The notes below the pieces were generated by a model. The model had not been told where the DNA came from. It made no database searches and worked only from the letters and a program-made list of their open reading frames with translations. A DNA stretch of 18,887 nt from an uncultured Gammaproteobacteria bacterium (lineage in GTDB: Bacteria > Pseudomonadota > Gammaproteobacteria > UBA9214): contig CAJQOV010000093.1 in assembly GCA_905480065.1 (NCBI GenBank), forward strand, positions 1 through 18,887. Direction: 5' to 3'. This document shows, piece by piece, positions 1 through 7,009 of this stretch. The translations under genes were made by a program, and so were the position numbers. Numbering within the stretch: position 1 is the first letter of the stretch; every line of letters starts with the position of its first letter.

Positions 1-36
1 CCGGTCGATCCAGAAGTGCTGTTTTTTCCCCGCCAT
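1..36 (-). CDS. possible 5' end of an unidentified gene, cut by the left edge
   Basis: On the minus strand an ATG at 36-34 opens a frame of 12 codons (MAGKKQHFWIDR) that stays open to the window edge. An in-frame stop lies 21 bases upstream of the ATG (57-55), so this would be the true N-terminus if a gene exists. Upstream of the ATG there is only a weak purine stretch (GGCAGAG). The fragment is too short to assign to a family. It would be divergent from the ankyrin gene. It may equally be a chance frame. Confidence 0.3.
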   Translation of the reverse strand, partial: MAGKKQHFWIDR

Positions 37-140
37 TTTTTTGCTCTGCCACGATCAGGATTGCCGGATGCTTCGTTGGTGTAATTTGCGAGCGTGTGCA
101 TCATAGTATTTTCTGTGTTCCATTTCATGTTGCCAACGAA

Positions 141-195
141 ATCAGCCAATCAGCCACACGCCCGGGGTCTTTCCCTGTCAGTGGCGTGTGGTTTT
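141..195. repeat. tandem 8-mer followed by a 9-bp inverted repeat
   Basis: The 8-mer ATCAGCCA occurs twice in tandem at 141-156. It runs into a perfect inverted repeat, CCACACGCC (154-162) and GGCGTGTGG (183-191), with a 20-base loop; a G-T and an A-T pair can extend the stem outward by two. TTTT (192-195) follows on the plus strand, so the structure could end a plus-strand RNA. No plus-strand gene precedes it, so a protein-binding site is the other reading. Apart from this and the elements at 200-270, I see nothing in the 248 bases between the left-edge gene start and the ankyrin gene. Confidence 0.45.
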
Positions 196-199
196 CCGG

Positions 200-270
200 G
201 AAATAATGATTCAGGGCTATGGCGCTATTATTTTGACGCATATATAATCAGTAGTTGATGAAATAATGAT
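200..270 (+). promoter_or_regulatory. candidate promoter region of the ankyrin gene, flanked by an 11-bp direct repeat
   Basis: TATAAT lies at 243-248 in an AT-rich stretch about 40 bases before the ankyrin start. No good -35 sits at the right distance: 17 bases upstream is TGGCGC, and TTGACG at 233-238 is far too close. The 11-mer GAAATAATGAT occurs at 200-210 and again at 260-270, exactly 60 bp apart and on both sides of the TATAAT. The repeats could be activator or repressor sites. The -10 call rests on the hexamer alone. Confidence 0.3.
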
Positions 271-284
271 ATACAGGCTAGGGT

Positions 285-1046
285 ATGGAAATGAAAATCT
301 GGAAAAAGCTGTTGATAATATTGATTTCTTTTGGGCTTTGGCTGCTGCTGGTGCCCTGGATCATGGGCTGGGCTGGAGATCATGGCCTGCTGGCGACGAT
401 TCAGTCACAGAAGATATCCATCCTGGTACGCTACCGCGAATTCCTGCAAGGGTTCCACGAACCTGTCACGCTGCTGATGGTCTTTACACCATGGTTGCTG
501 TTCGCGGTCTTCCTGTTGTGGAAACGACTCAAGCCGGTCACCCCGATAATGGAGCGGGCAGTCAATCACGGCAAGCTCGATGAAATCAGTATGCTGATAG
601 AAAAAGGTCAGGACATTAACGCGCCAACTGCCAGGGGGCAGACAGCGCTGCATCTCGCCGTACTGCGGGATGATGTTGATATGGTGAGTCTGTTGCTGGA
701 AAACGGAGCTGATTTTGATGTGGAAGACGGCCAGACGATGATGGGTCCGCTGCTGACTGCCGCCGAGCGCGGGCAGCAAGATATCGTGGATTTACTGATA
801 CGTTTCGGTGCAGACATCAATGCAACAAACCCTGCAGGTGATACTCCACTGCACCTGGCGGCAGCGGCCGGAAATGTTTCTGCCGTCGAGGTGTTACTGA
901 AATATCGGCCTGACGTGGATGCGCGTAATGATGCCGGCATGACCGCCATGCGGTTAGCCGAGCAACGCGGGCATGAGCGAGTTGCCGCGGTGATCCGCCA
1001 CAGCATCAGCCAGCAATGGCCCTACCTGCAGCATTCGAATGGGTAA
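285..1046 (+). CDS. membrane-anchored ankyrin-repeat protein
   Basis: This 253-residue protein has two hydrophobic helices, at about 9-29 and 61-79, joined by a polar loop. From about residue 87 to 241 it consists of ankyrin repeats, about five including weak end repeats, with hallmarks such as TALHLA (120-125), GADIN and TPLHLAAAAGN. The basic residues before helix 1 and after helix 2 suggest both ends in the cytoplasm and the loop outside, so the ankyrin domain would face the cytoplasm. Ankyrin repeats bind proteins; no enzyme domain is visible, so its partner is unknown. An ATG at 291 (MKIWKK) lies 7 bases after AGGG and is a better-spaced start than the ATG at 285. The tyrosine phosphatase gene follows 54 bases downstream on the same strand. 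A real gene of unknown role. Confidence 0.85.
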   Translation: MEMKIWKKLLIILISFGLWLLLVPWIMGWAGDHGLLATIQSQKISILVRYREFLQGFHEPVTLLMVFTPWLLFAVFLLWKRLKPVTPIMERAVNHGKLDEISMLIEKGQDINAPTARGQTALHLAVLRDDVDMVSLLLENGADFDVEDGQTMMGPLLTAAERGQQDIVDLLIRFGADINATNPAGDTPLHLAAAAGNVSAVEVLLKYRPDVDARNDAGMTAMRLAEQRGHERVAAVIRHSISQQWPYLQHSNG

Positions 1047-1087
1047 ATTACCGGCATTGACACTTCAGGTGCTCGCGGTTTCTGCGG

Positions 1088-1100
1088 TATATTAGCCCGC
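1088..1100 (+). promoter_or_regulatory. -10 element (TATATT) placing transcription start at the phosphatase ATG
   Basis: TATATT at 1088-1093 lies so close to the ATG at 1101 that a normal transcription start would fall at about 1100-1101. No Shine-Dalgarno sequence is present between them. A perfect TTGACA at 1057-1062 lies 25 bases upstream of the -10, too far for the usual 16-18 base spacer, so the -35 is unresolved. Confidence 0.3.
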
Positions 1101-1583
1101 ATGAAAACGATCAAGGTTCTGTTTGTGTGCATGGGCAACATTTGCAGGTCGCCGACCGCGCACGGCGTGTTCGCAAAGTTGATACAGGAATATGAGTTAT
1201 CCGGGCAGGTGCTCATCGATTCTGCGGGCACTCATGCCTACCACGTCGGCGAGGCCCCGGACGCCAGGGCCACTGCGGCGGCACTGCGCCGTGGTGTGGA
1301 GCTGGCCGGGCAACGCGCCCGACGTGTGAGCAGTACAGACTTCGAGGAATTCGATTATATACTCGCCATGGACGACGCCAATTATGCGGACCTGGCCGAG
1401 TTATGTGACACCCGGTACCGTTCCAGGTTGTACCGCTTCATGGATTTTGCACCGGAGCTTGCCATTGGCGAAGTGCCGGATCCGTACTATGGTGGTGCCG
1501 CGGGATTTGAGCGTGTGCTGGACCTGATCGAGGTTGCGGCAGCCGGGCTGCTGGCGGATATCCGCCAGCGCCACGCAATCTGA
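1101..1583 (+). CDS. low-molecular-weight protein-tyrosine phosphatase
   Basis: A 160-residue protein of normal family length. It has the CX5R phosphate-binding loop at C10-R16 (CMGNICRSP), with nucleophile C10 and phosphate-binding R16, and the late general-acid motif DPYY with D127. Members remove phosphate from tyrosine residues, or from arginine in some Gram-positive cases, and in proteobacteria often act on kinases of polysaccharide export; the substrate here cannot be read from the sequence and no partner kinase is in the window. The start is fixed by the P-loop, which must lie near residue 10, yet the ATG has no Shine-Dalgarno sequence. In Pseudomonas aeruginosa a ptpA gene lies near rne with murB between them; here murB is absent and the gene runs head-on into rne with 7 bases between the stops. 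Confidence 0.95.
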   Translation: MKTIKVLFVCMGNICRSPTAHGVFAKLIQEYELSGQVLIDSAGTHAYHVGEAPDARATAAALRRGVELAGQRARRVSSTDFEEFDYILAMDDANYADLAELCDTRYRSRLYRFMDFAPELAIGEVPDPYYGGAAGFERVLDLIEVAAAGLLADIRQRHAI

Positions 1584-1590
1584 ATCCTCG

Positions 1591-3906
1591 CTATTCGGCG
1601 GCTACCTTGCCCTTGTTGTCGGTGCCCGTGGCAGCCGCTGCAGAACTCTCCTGACGAGCTGGCGCTGGTGTCACCGGTGCCGGGTTCGACGTGGTATCCG
1701 TGCGCGGTGCCGGCGCCGGATTCTCCGGTGCAGGGGTATTGCCCGACGGGCTGGAACCGAGCGGCGCGCGGGGTTTGCTGTCTGCACGGTCTGGTGCCGC
1801 TTCCGACCCTTCCTTCACTGTGTTTTCGCCGCTGATTCCAGTGGCAGCTGCATTCTCGCTATCCGCTGCCCGGTTGCCGGTGTTGCGCCGCCGTCCACCA
1901 CGCCGGCCACGACGCGAGCTGCGCCGTGGTTTCTCGACTGCCCCGTCTTCCTTGTCAGCCGTGATGGGCGCAGGACTTTCCTTGGCCGTTGCTGCGTCAC
2001 CCGGCTGGGTGCTGACCTGCTCCTTTGGCGGCCTGGGCTGACGGCGTGGGCGATTGGCTGAACTACGTTCTTCCTGGCTGCGCCCGCTGCGTCGCCGGTT
2101 AGGGTTGCGATCGCGTGCCGGGCGCTGGTCAGCGGACTCTTTTTTGTCCTCTGGTGTCTGCTGCCGGGTTGTGCTGGATTCCTTGTCCCCCTCGGTGCCG
2201 AATAACGTGCCGATCACGCGCTTGATAAATCCGGGTTTGCTGGCCGCCACAGGTGCGTCCGCTGGCATCAGCGGAACCGGCGCGGATGCCGGTGCGGGGG
2301 CATGCGGGGCAACCGTGCGTACGGCAGGAATTTCCGCTTGCGGCCTGGATTCTTCCATCAGTGTTGACGGGGAAATTTCTTCGCGGGTCAGCGCGAGGTC
2401 ATAACTGGCAGTGTGTCGTTCGCTGCCTGCGTCATCCACGCGGATACGTTGTACGTCGAAGTTCGGTGTTTCCAGGGCCGGGGTCGGTATCAGCATCACG
2501 GATATCTGGTGACGATTCTCCAGCTGGCTCAGCAATTCCCGCTTTTCGTTGAGCAGGTAAGTGCCGACATCTACCGGCACATGGGCAATCACGCGCTGGG
2601 TCTTTTCCTTCATGACCTCTTCTTCAATGACACGCAGAACCGACAGCGAGAGCGATTCAACGCCACGAATCGTGCCCTGGCCGGTACAGCGCGGGCAGAC
2701 GATCTGGCTTGATTCGCCAAGTGACGGACGCAAACGCTGCCGTGACATCTCCAGCAGGCCGAAGCGGGATATGCGGCCAACCTGCACCCGGGCGCGATCC
2801 ACTTTCAGCGCATCGCGCAGACGGTTTTCCACTTCCCGCAGATTGCGCGCCGGTTGCATGTCGATGAAGTCGATAACGATAAGCCCGCCCAGGTCGCGGA
2901 TACGCAGCTGGCGTGCCACTTCGTCCGCGGCTTCGAGGTTGGTGTTCAGGGCGGTTTCCTCGATATCCCCACCCTTGGTGGCGCGTGCCGAGTTGACGTC
3001 GACGGCAATCAGGGCCTCGGTGTGATCAATCACCAGTGCGCCACCGGAGGGCAGGCGTACCTCGCGCCGGAACGCGGACTCGATCTGGGACTCGATCTGG
3101 TATCGGTTGAACAGCGGGATGGTTTCTTTATAGAGCTTGAGCTTGGGCAGGTTGTGTGGCATCACCCGCTCCATGAACTCGCGTGCCTGCTCGAATACTT
3201 CCGGGCTGTCGATGATGATTTCGGCAACATCATTGCGCAGATAGTCGCGCAGGGCCCGGATGATCACGTTGCTTTCCTGGTAAACCAGGAACGGGGCAGT
3301 GCGTTCGTCTGCGGCGGTCTTGATCACACCCCAGAGGTGCGTCAGGTAGTCCAGGTCCCACTGCAACTCCTCGCTGCTGCGGCCGATGCCAGCGGTACGC
3401 ACGATCATGCCCATGTCTTCCGGGATGTTCATGGCGCTCATGGCCTCACGCACCAGGTCCCGGTCTTCACCCTGGATTCGGCGTGAAACACCGCCTGCAC
3501 GCGGGTTGTTTGGCATCAATACCATGTAGCGACCGGCCAGGCTGATGAAAGTGGTCAGGGCGGCGCCCTTGTTGCCACGTTCTTCTTTTTCAACCTGTAC
3601 CACCAGTTCCTGTCCCTCGCGCAGGGCATCCTTGATGCTTTGGCGTCCACTGGCCTGGCGTGCGGATTCGGTGAAGTAATTACGCGCGATTTCTTTCAGG
3701 GGCAGGAAGCCGTGACGGTTCCCTCCATAATCAACAAAGGCCGCTTCGAGGCTGGGCTCGATGCGGGTTATTTTTCCCTTGTAGACGTTGGATTTTTTCT
3801 GACCGCGGGAGGGGATCTCGATATCAAGGTCGTAGAGCTTCTGGCCGTCGACCATGGCGACACGCAACTCTTCCGGCTGCGTGGTGTTGATTAGCATTCT
3901 TTTCAT
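1591..3906 (-). CDS. rne: ribonuclease E (RNase E)
   Basis: A 771-residue endoribonuclease that starts mRNA decay and matures rRNA and tRNA. The start MKRMLIN matches E. coli RNase E. The S1 domain spans about 35-120. Metal-binding D303 (AVDVNS) and D346 (VIDFIDM) and the zinc-link cysteines C404 and C407 (CPRCTGQG) fall at the same numbers as in E. coli. The non-catalytic tail, from about 515, is much shorter than in the 1061-residue E. coli protein. It holds a likely amphipathic membrane-binding helix at about 559-571 (GFIKRVIGTLFG), Arg-rich RNA-binding blocks at about 596-627 and 659-675, and an Ala/Pro-rich end. I cannot recognise the E. coli helicase or enolase docking segments. The gene has a long leader and is divergent from rluC. 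Confidence 0.98.
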   Translation of the reverse strand: MKRMLINTTQPEELRVAMVDGQKLYDLDIEIPSRGQKKSNVYKGKITRIEPSLEAAFVDYGGNRHGFLPLKEIARNYFTESARQASGRQSIKDALREGQELVVQVEKEERGNKGAALTTFISLAGRYMVLMPNNPRAGGVSRRIQGEDRDLVREAMSAMNIPEDMGMIVRTAGIGRSSEELQWDLDYLTHLWGVIKTAADERTAPFLVYQESNVIIRALRDYLRNDVAEIIIDSPEVFEQAREFMERVMPHNLPKLKLYKETIPLFNRYQIESQIESAFRREVRLPSGGALVIDHTEALIAVDVNSARATKGGDIEETALNTNLEAADEVARQLRIRDLGGLIVIDFIDMQPARNLREVENRLRDALKVDRARVQVGRISRFGLLEMSRQRLRPSLGESSQIVCPRCTGQGTIRGVESLSLSVLRVIEEEVMKEKTQRVIAHVPVDVGTYLLNEKRELLSQLENRHQISVMLIPTPALETPNFDVQRIRVDDAGSERHTASYDLALTREEISPSTLMEESRPQAEIPAVRTVAPHAPAPASAPVPLMPADAPVAASKPGFIKRVIGTLFGTEGDKESSTTRQQTPEDKKESADQRPARDRNPNRRRSGRSQEERSSANRPRRQPRPPKEQVSTQPGDAATAKESPAPITADKEDGAVEKPRRSSRRGRRGGRRRNTGNRAADSENAAATGISGENTVKEGSEAAPDRADSKPRAPLGSSPSGNTPAPENPAPAPRTDTTSNPAPVTPAPARQESSAAAATGTDNKGKVAAE

Positions 3907-4215
3907 ATTGTGGGTCTCTCGTACGCTCGACCTGGTGCCGCAATCCGCCGGTTTGCTTGCAGGGAACCGTCATTGCGAGCAGCCGGCCGGAACGGGTCAG
4001 ATAACCCGTGAGCAGGACAAGGCAATACACGGCCATCAGCAAAGGCAGCAGTGGGTGAAGCATGGGAGCGATTGTCATTAAGATAGTTGCTTGTTTTTTA
4101 ATTGACTGAATTGCATGGAGAATGTTGGTGCTACCTGCGGCCAACATCTCCCCGGTAAATTGGTTTGTCTCGGGAAATCCTGAGCATTCTCAATGTGCTT
4201 CAGGTCTTGCGCCGA
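3907..4215 (-). promoter_or_regulatory. rne: long structured 5' leader of rne
   Basis: If transcription starts near 4215, the rne mRNA has a leader of about 309 bases. Two hairpins are visible. One pairs ATGTTGG (4122-4128) with CCAACAT (4141-4147), and GAG with CTC outside it past one bulged base. The other pairs ACGGGT (3992-3997) with ACCCGT (4004-4009) around a 6-base loop. E. coli rne has a 361-base leader whose hairpins let RNase E cut its own message; a similar feedback is inferred here from length and structure, not from sequence identity. Short minus-strand frames in this stretch look like chance. I see no gene in 3907-4330. Confidence 0.5.
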
Positions 4216-4221
4216 GGCTGC

Positions 4222-4250
4222 ACTATAACAACGTTGTGGTATTCCCGCAA
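4222..4250 (-). promoter_or_regulatory. rne: candidate rne promoter with extended -10
   Basis: On the minus strand, TTGCGG (4250-4245) and TATAGT (4227-4222) are separated by 17 bases. TGT directly precedes the -10, giving the extended TGnTATAGT form. The predicted start is near 4215. The same DNA read on the plus strand contains TATAAC (4224-4229), so a promoter toward rluC could overlap it, but no good plus-strand -35 was found for that. Confidence 0.5.
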
Positions 4251-4284
4251 ACAAACTGATTCCATACAAGTCAATGAAAACCGG

Positions 4285-4308
4285 TACAATCGCGGTCCTT
4301 GTACAAGG
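4285..4308 (+). promoter_or_regulatory. candidate rluC -10 followed by a 12-bp palindrome
   Basis: TACAAT (4285-4290) would start transcription at about 4297, within the perfect palindrome CCTTGTACAAGG (4297-4308), some 25-35 bases before the rluC ATG at 4331. The -35 region is poor. A palindrome over the start point is a typical repressor position, but no regulator is identified. Confidence 0.3.
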
Positions 4309-4330
4309 GGCGTCAGGCCCGGCCGGATAC

Positions 4331-5284
4331 ATGAAGCCGACTTCTACAGAATCCTCCTCGCAGGTTCGCCTGGTTAGCGTCAGCGCAGACGAGGCGGGGC
4401 AACGCATCGACAATTTTCTGGCGCGTCACCTCAAGGGTGTGCCCAAGAGTCACATCTACCGCATCCTGCGGCGCGGTGAGGTACGTGTGAACAGTGGCCG
4501 TATCCAGGCGCGATACAAGCTCTGTGCCGGTGACAACGTGCGCATACCACCGGTACGGGTGGCAGCCCCAGATTCCTTGCCAGGGGAAGGGCGTGCGCGC
4601 AGCCTGGCGCCTTGCATCCTGTTCGAGAACGAACGTTGCCTGGTGCTCAACAAGCCGGCCGGCATAGCGGTACACGGTGGCAGTGGTGTCAGCCAGGGGA
4701 TTATCGAAATGCTCCGGGCCGAGCGTCCGGATGCCAGTTATCTCGAACTGGCGCACCGGCTGGACCGGGATACCTCCGGGTGTCTCGTGATCGCGCTACG
4801 GCGCAGTTTCCTGCGGTCATTTCACGAACAGTTACGTGCAGGCCAGGTTCGCAAGCACTACCTTGCGTTGCTGGCAGGGGGATGGTCCGGTGGGCAGCGC
4901 GTAGTGGATGTCGCGCTGCGCAAGAACCAGGTACAGGGTGGAGAGCGTATCGTGCGCGTGGACGAAACCGGCAAGGACGCGCTCAGTGTGTTCACCCCGG
5001 TCAGTCGTTTTCCGCAAGCCACGCTGGTCGAAGTGGAGCTCAAGACCGGCCGCACCCACCAGATCCGGGTCCATGCGGCGCATATCGGACACCCGCTGGC
5101 CGGTGACAGCAAGTACGGGGATCGCGAATTTAACCGGAAGATGCGTGATCTAGGCCTGCGGCGGATGTTCCTGCATGCGCACCTGCTGGAATTCCATGAC
5201 CCGGGCAGTGCGGAGGCGATTCATATCAGCGCCCCGTTGGACGATACATTACGATCTGTTATCGACCGGCTGGAATCACCATAA
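4331..5284 (+). CDS. rluC: 23S rRNA pseudouridine synthase RluC
   Basis: A 317-residue enzyme that converts uridines 955, 2504 and 2580 (E. coli numbers) of 23S rRNA to pseudouridine. An N-terminal S4 RNA-binding domain (about 18-75, ADEAGQRIDNFL through GDNVRIPP) precedes the RluA-type catalytic domain. The catalytic aspartate is D145 in HRLDRDTSG, and GRTHQIRVH is also present. The frame extends 19 codons upstream to an ATG at 4274, but alignment with remembered E. coli RluC (MKTETPSVKIVAI) places the start at MKPTSTESSS, so I chose 4331. The Shine-Dalgarno there is weak. The gene is divergent from rne, as in Pseudomonas and E. coli. Confidence 0.96.
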   Translation: MKPTSTESSSQVRLVSVSADEAGQRIDNFLARHLKGVPKSHIYRILRRGEVRVNSGRIQARYKLCAGDNVRIPPVRVAAPDSLPGEGRARSLAPCILFENERCLVLNKPAGIAVHGGSGVSQGIIEMLRAERPDASYLELAHRLDRDTSGCLVIALRRSFLRSFHEQLRAGQVRKHYLALLAGGWSGGQRVVDVALRKNQVQGGERIVRVDETGKDALSVFTPVSRFPQATLVEVELKTGRTHQIRVHAAHIGHPLAGDSKYGDREFNRKMRDLGLRRMFLHAHLLEFHDPGSAEAIHISAPLDDTLRSVIDRLESP

Positions 5285-5321
5285 TAGGCACTTTCAATTC
5301 AAGGTATATGTAGTACTTGCC

Positions 5322-6023
5322 ATGGAAATTTCAGCACGTATCCGCTTCATTGTGTTCGACTGGGATGGAACCCTGATGGATTCCGAGTCCCAGATCGTGT
5401 CCTGTCTGCATGGTGCAATCGCCGATCTAGGCCTGGCACCACTGTCCGACGACACGGTTAAAAATGTTATTGGGCTCGGCTTGCGTGAAGCGATTGATAT
5501 GCTGGTGCCCGGGCAGGATGACAAATTCCGGAGTGCCTTCGTGGCAGCCTACCGCAAGCACTGGGTCAGTCATGAGGGCTCTGACCTGTTTGGCGGGGCA
5601 CGCGAAGTGCTGGATTTGCTGAGGGAACAGAATTTTCTGCTTGCTGTCGCGACCGGCAAGGCGCGCAATGGCCTGATCCGCGTGCTTGAGCAGACCGGGC
5701 TGACCGGCTACTTCGACGCTACCCGTTGCGCCGATGAAACGCTGTCCAAGCCGCACCCGCAGATGTTGCAGGAATTAATGCAACAGGTCGGGGTCGCCGG
5801 GCAGCACACCCTCATGGTCGGTGATACCGAATACGATATGGAAATGGCTACCCAGGCCGGCGCCGGCAAGGTGGCGGTATGCTCCGGGGTTCACTCGGCA
5901 GAGCGCTTGCAGCGCCATGCGCCGCTGGTGTGTCTTGATGATGTTACTGCCATGCCGGAGTGGATGGACCAGGCAGGACTGATGCAAATTATCCGGAATA
6001 ACCCACAGCAGGTGAGCAAATGA
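5322..6023 (+). CDS. HAD-superfamily phosphatase (phosphoglycolate phosphatase-like)
   Basis: A 233-residue hydrolase with all four HAD motifs: nucleophile and acid D13/D15 in FDWDGTL, T111 in VATGK, K143 in LSKPHP, and D168/D172 in MVGDTEYD. A helical cap follows motif I (about 20-85), as in the Gph/PGMB subfamily. The substrate is not readable from the sequence. An unrelated upstream extension of this frame overlaps rluC, so the ATG at 5322, directly before the conserved core, is the start; it has no clear Shine-Dalgarno. The stop overlaps the next start by 4 bases (ATGA), which suggests translational coupling to the S49 peptidase. The same rluC, HAD, S49 order occurs in Pseudomonas aeruginosa. 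Confidence 0.93.
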   Translation: MEISARIRFIVFDWDGTLMDSESQIVSCLHGAIADLGLAPLSDDTVKNVIGLGLREAIDMLVPGQDDKFRSAFVAAYRKHWVSHEGSDLFGGAREVLDLLREQNFLLAVATGKARNGLIRVLEQTGLTGYFDATRCADETLSKPHPQMLQELMQQVGVAGQHTLMVGDTEYDMEMATQAGAGKVAVCSGVHSAERLQRHAPLVCLDDVTAMPEWMDQAGLMQIIRNNPQQVSK

Positions 6024-6997
6024 CAGACAGGAATTCCGTTGACGGCAAGCAGGACATTCAGGATGACAGCTGGCACAAGGAAGTAGTGAATCGCCTGGTT
6101 TTTGCCGCAGTAACAGAACAGCGGCGTGCGCGGCGCTGGAATATCTTCTTCAAGTGTTTGCTGGGACTCTACCTGGTGGCATTGCTGATTTTGTATCTGC
6201 CACAGGACTGGTCAGACCTGCCAAAGCCGGGTGAAAAACACACCGCGATGGTGGAACTGAGCGGGGTGATATCGGATACCACGGAGGCCAGCGCGGATAC
6301 GGTAATTGGCGGCCTGCGTGATGCCTTTGACGACGAAAACACCAAGGGTGTGATACTGCGTGCCAACTCGCCGGGTGGCAGCCCGGTACAGTCATCATAC
6401 ATTTCTCGTGAAATCAAACGACTGCGCGAGCTGCACCCGGATATCAAATTGTATGCAGTGGTAACCGATGTGTGCGCCTCGGGTTGCTACTATGTCATCT
6501 CCGCTGCCGACGAGATCTATGTGGACGATGCCAGTATTGTCGGATCAATCGGCGTACGCATGGACAGCTTTGGTTTCGTGGACACGATGAAAATACTGGG
6601 TGTCGAGCGACGCCTTTATACGGCGGGAGAAAACAAGGGTTTCCTGGATCCGTTTACACCGAGCAAGCAATCCGATGTGGAGCACGTAAATATCTTGTTA
6701 AGCGAGATACACGAGCAATTCAAGCAGGCCGTGGAGGATGGTCGTGGTGAGCGGATCAAGAACAGCCCGCAGCTGTTCAGTGGTTTGGTCTGGACCGGCC
6801 AGGAGAGCGTCACCATGGGGCTTGCTGACCACACCGGCAGTGCCGGCTATGTGGCCCGCGAGGTGATCGGTGCCGAAGATATCGTCGATTTTACGCAGAA
6901 ACCCGACCTGCTGAAACGCATCACGGATCGCATTGGTGTTGCCATGGCGCGGGCAACCGCCGAGTTGCTGCTGAGCGGGCAGGGGCAGGTCAGGTAG
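6020..6997 (+). CDS. membrane-anchored S49 signal-peptide peptidase (SppA-like)
   Basis: A 325-residue serine protease of the short SppA type, half the size of E. coli SppA. A basic stretch (RRARRW) precedes one transmembrane helix at about 41-60, so the catalytic domain should lie in the periplasm. The catalytic dyad is likely S154 (CASGCYY) and K206 (AGENKGFLDPF); the region around NSPGGS (116-121) and ASIVGSIGV also fits. Family members clip leftover signal peptides and membrane proteins. The start overlaps the HAD stop by 4 bases, and AGGTGAG lies 4-10 bases upstream. It ends at a convergent junction with yceF that holds a repeat element. Confidence 0.94.
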   Translation: MTDRNSVDGKQDIQDDSWHKEVVNRLVFAAVTEQRRARRWNIFFKCLLGLYLVALLILYLPQDWSDLPKPGEKHTAMVELSGVISDTTEASADTVIGGLRDAFDDENTKGVILRANSPGGSPVQSSYISREIKRLRELHPDIKLYAVVTDVCASGCYYVISAADEIYVDDASIVGSIGVRMDSFGFVDTMKILGVERRLYTAGENKGFLDPFTPSKQSDVEHVNILLSEIHEQFKQAVEDGRGERIKNSPQLFSGLVWTGQESVTMGLADHTGSAGYVAREVIGAEDIVDFTQKPDLLKRITDRIGVAMARATAELLLSGQGQVR

Positions 6998-7009
6998 GCG
7001 GAGGCTGGG

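Noticed and set aside
1057..1062. Perfect TTGACA before the phosphatase gene
   Set aside because: The only good -10 is 25 bases downstream, outside the usual spacer range; kept only as a remark.
2854..3486. Plus-strand frame of 210 codons opposite rne
   Set aside because: It is the antisense shadow of the RNase E catalytic domain, with no recognisable domain of its own.
3824..4147. Minus-strand frame of 107 codons over the start of rne
   Set aside because: It overlaps the conserved rne N-terminus in another frame and lies mostly in the predicted rne leader; the hydrophobic stretch shows no family features.
4274..4330. Longer rluC start at ATG 4274
   Set aside because: The extra 19 residues do not resemble RluC N-termini and the stretch holds a promoter-like box and palindrome.
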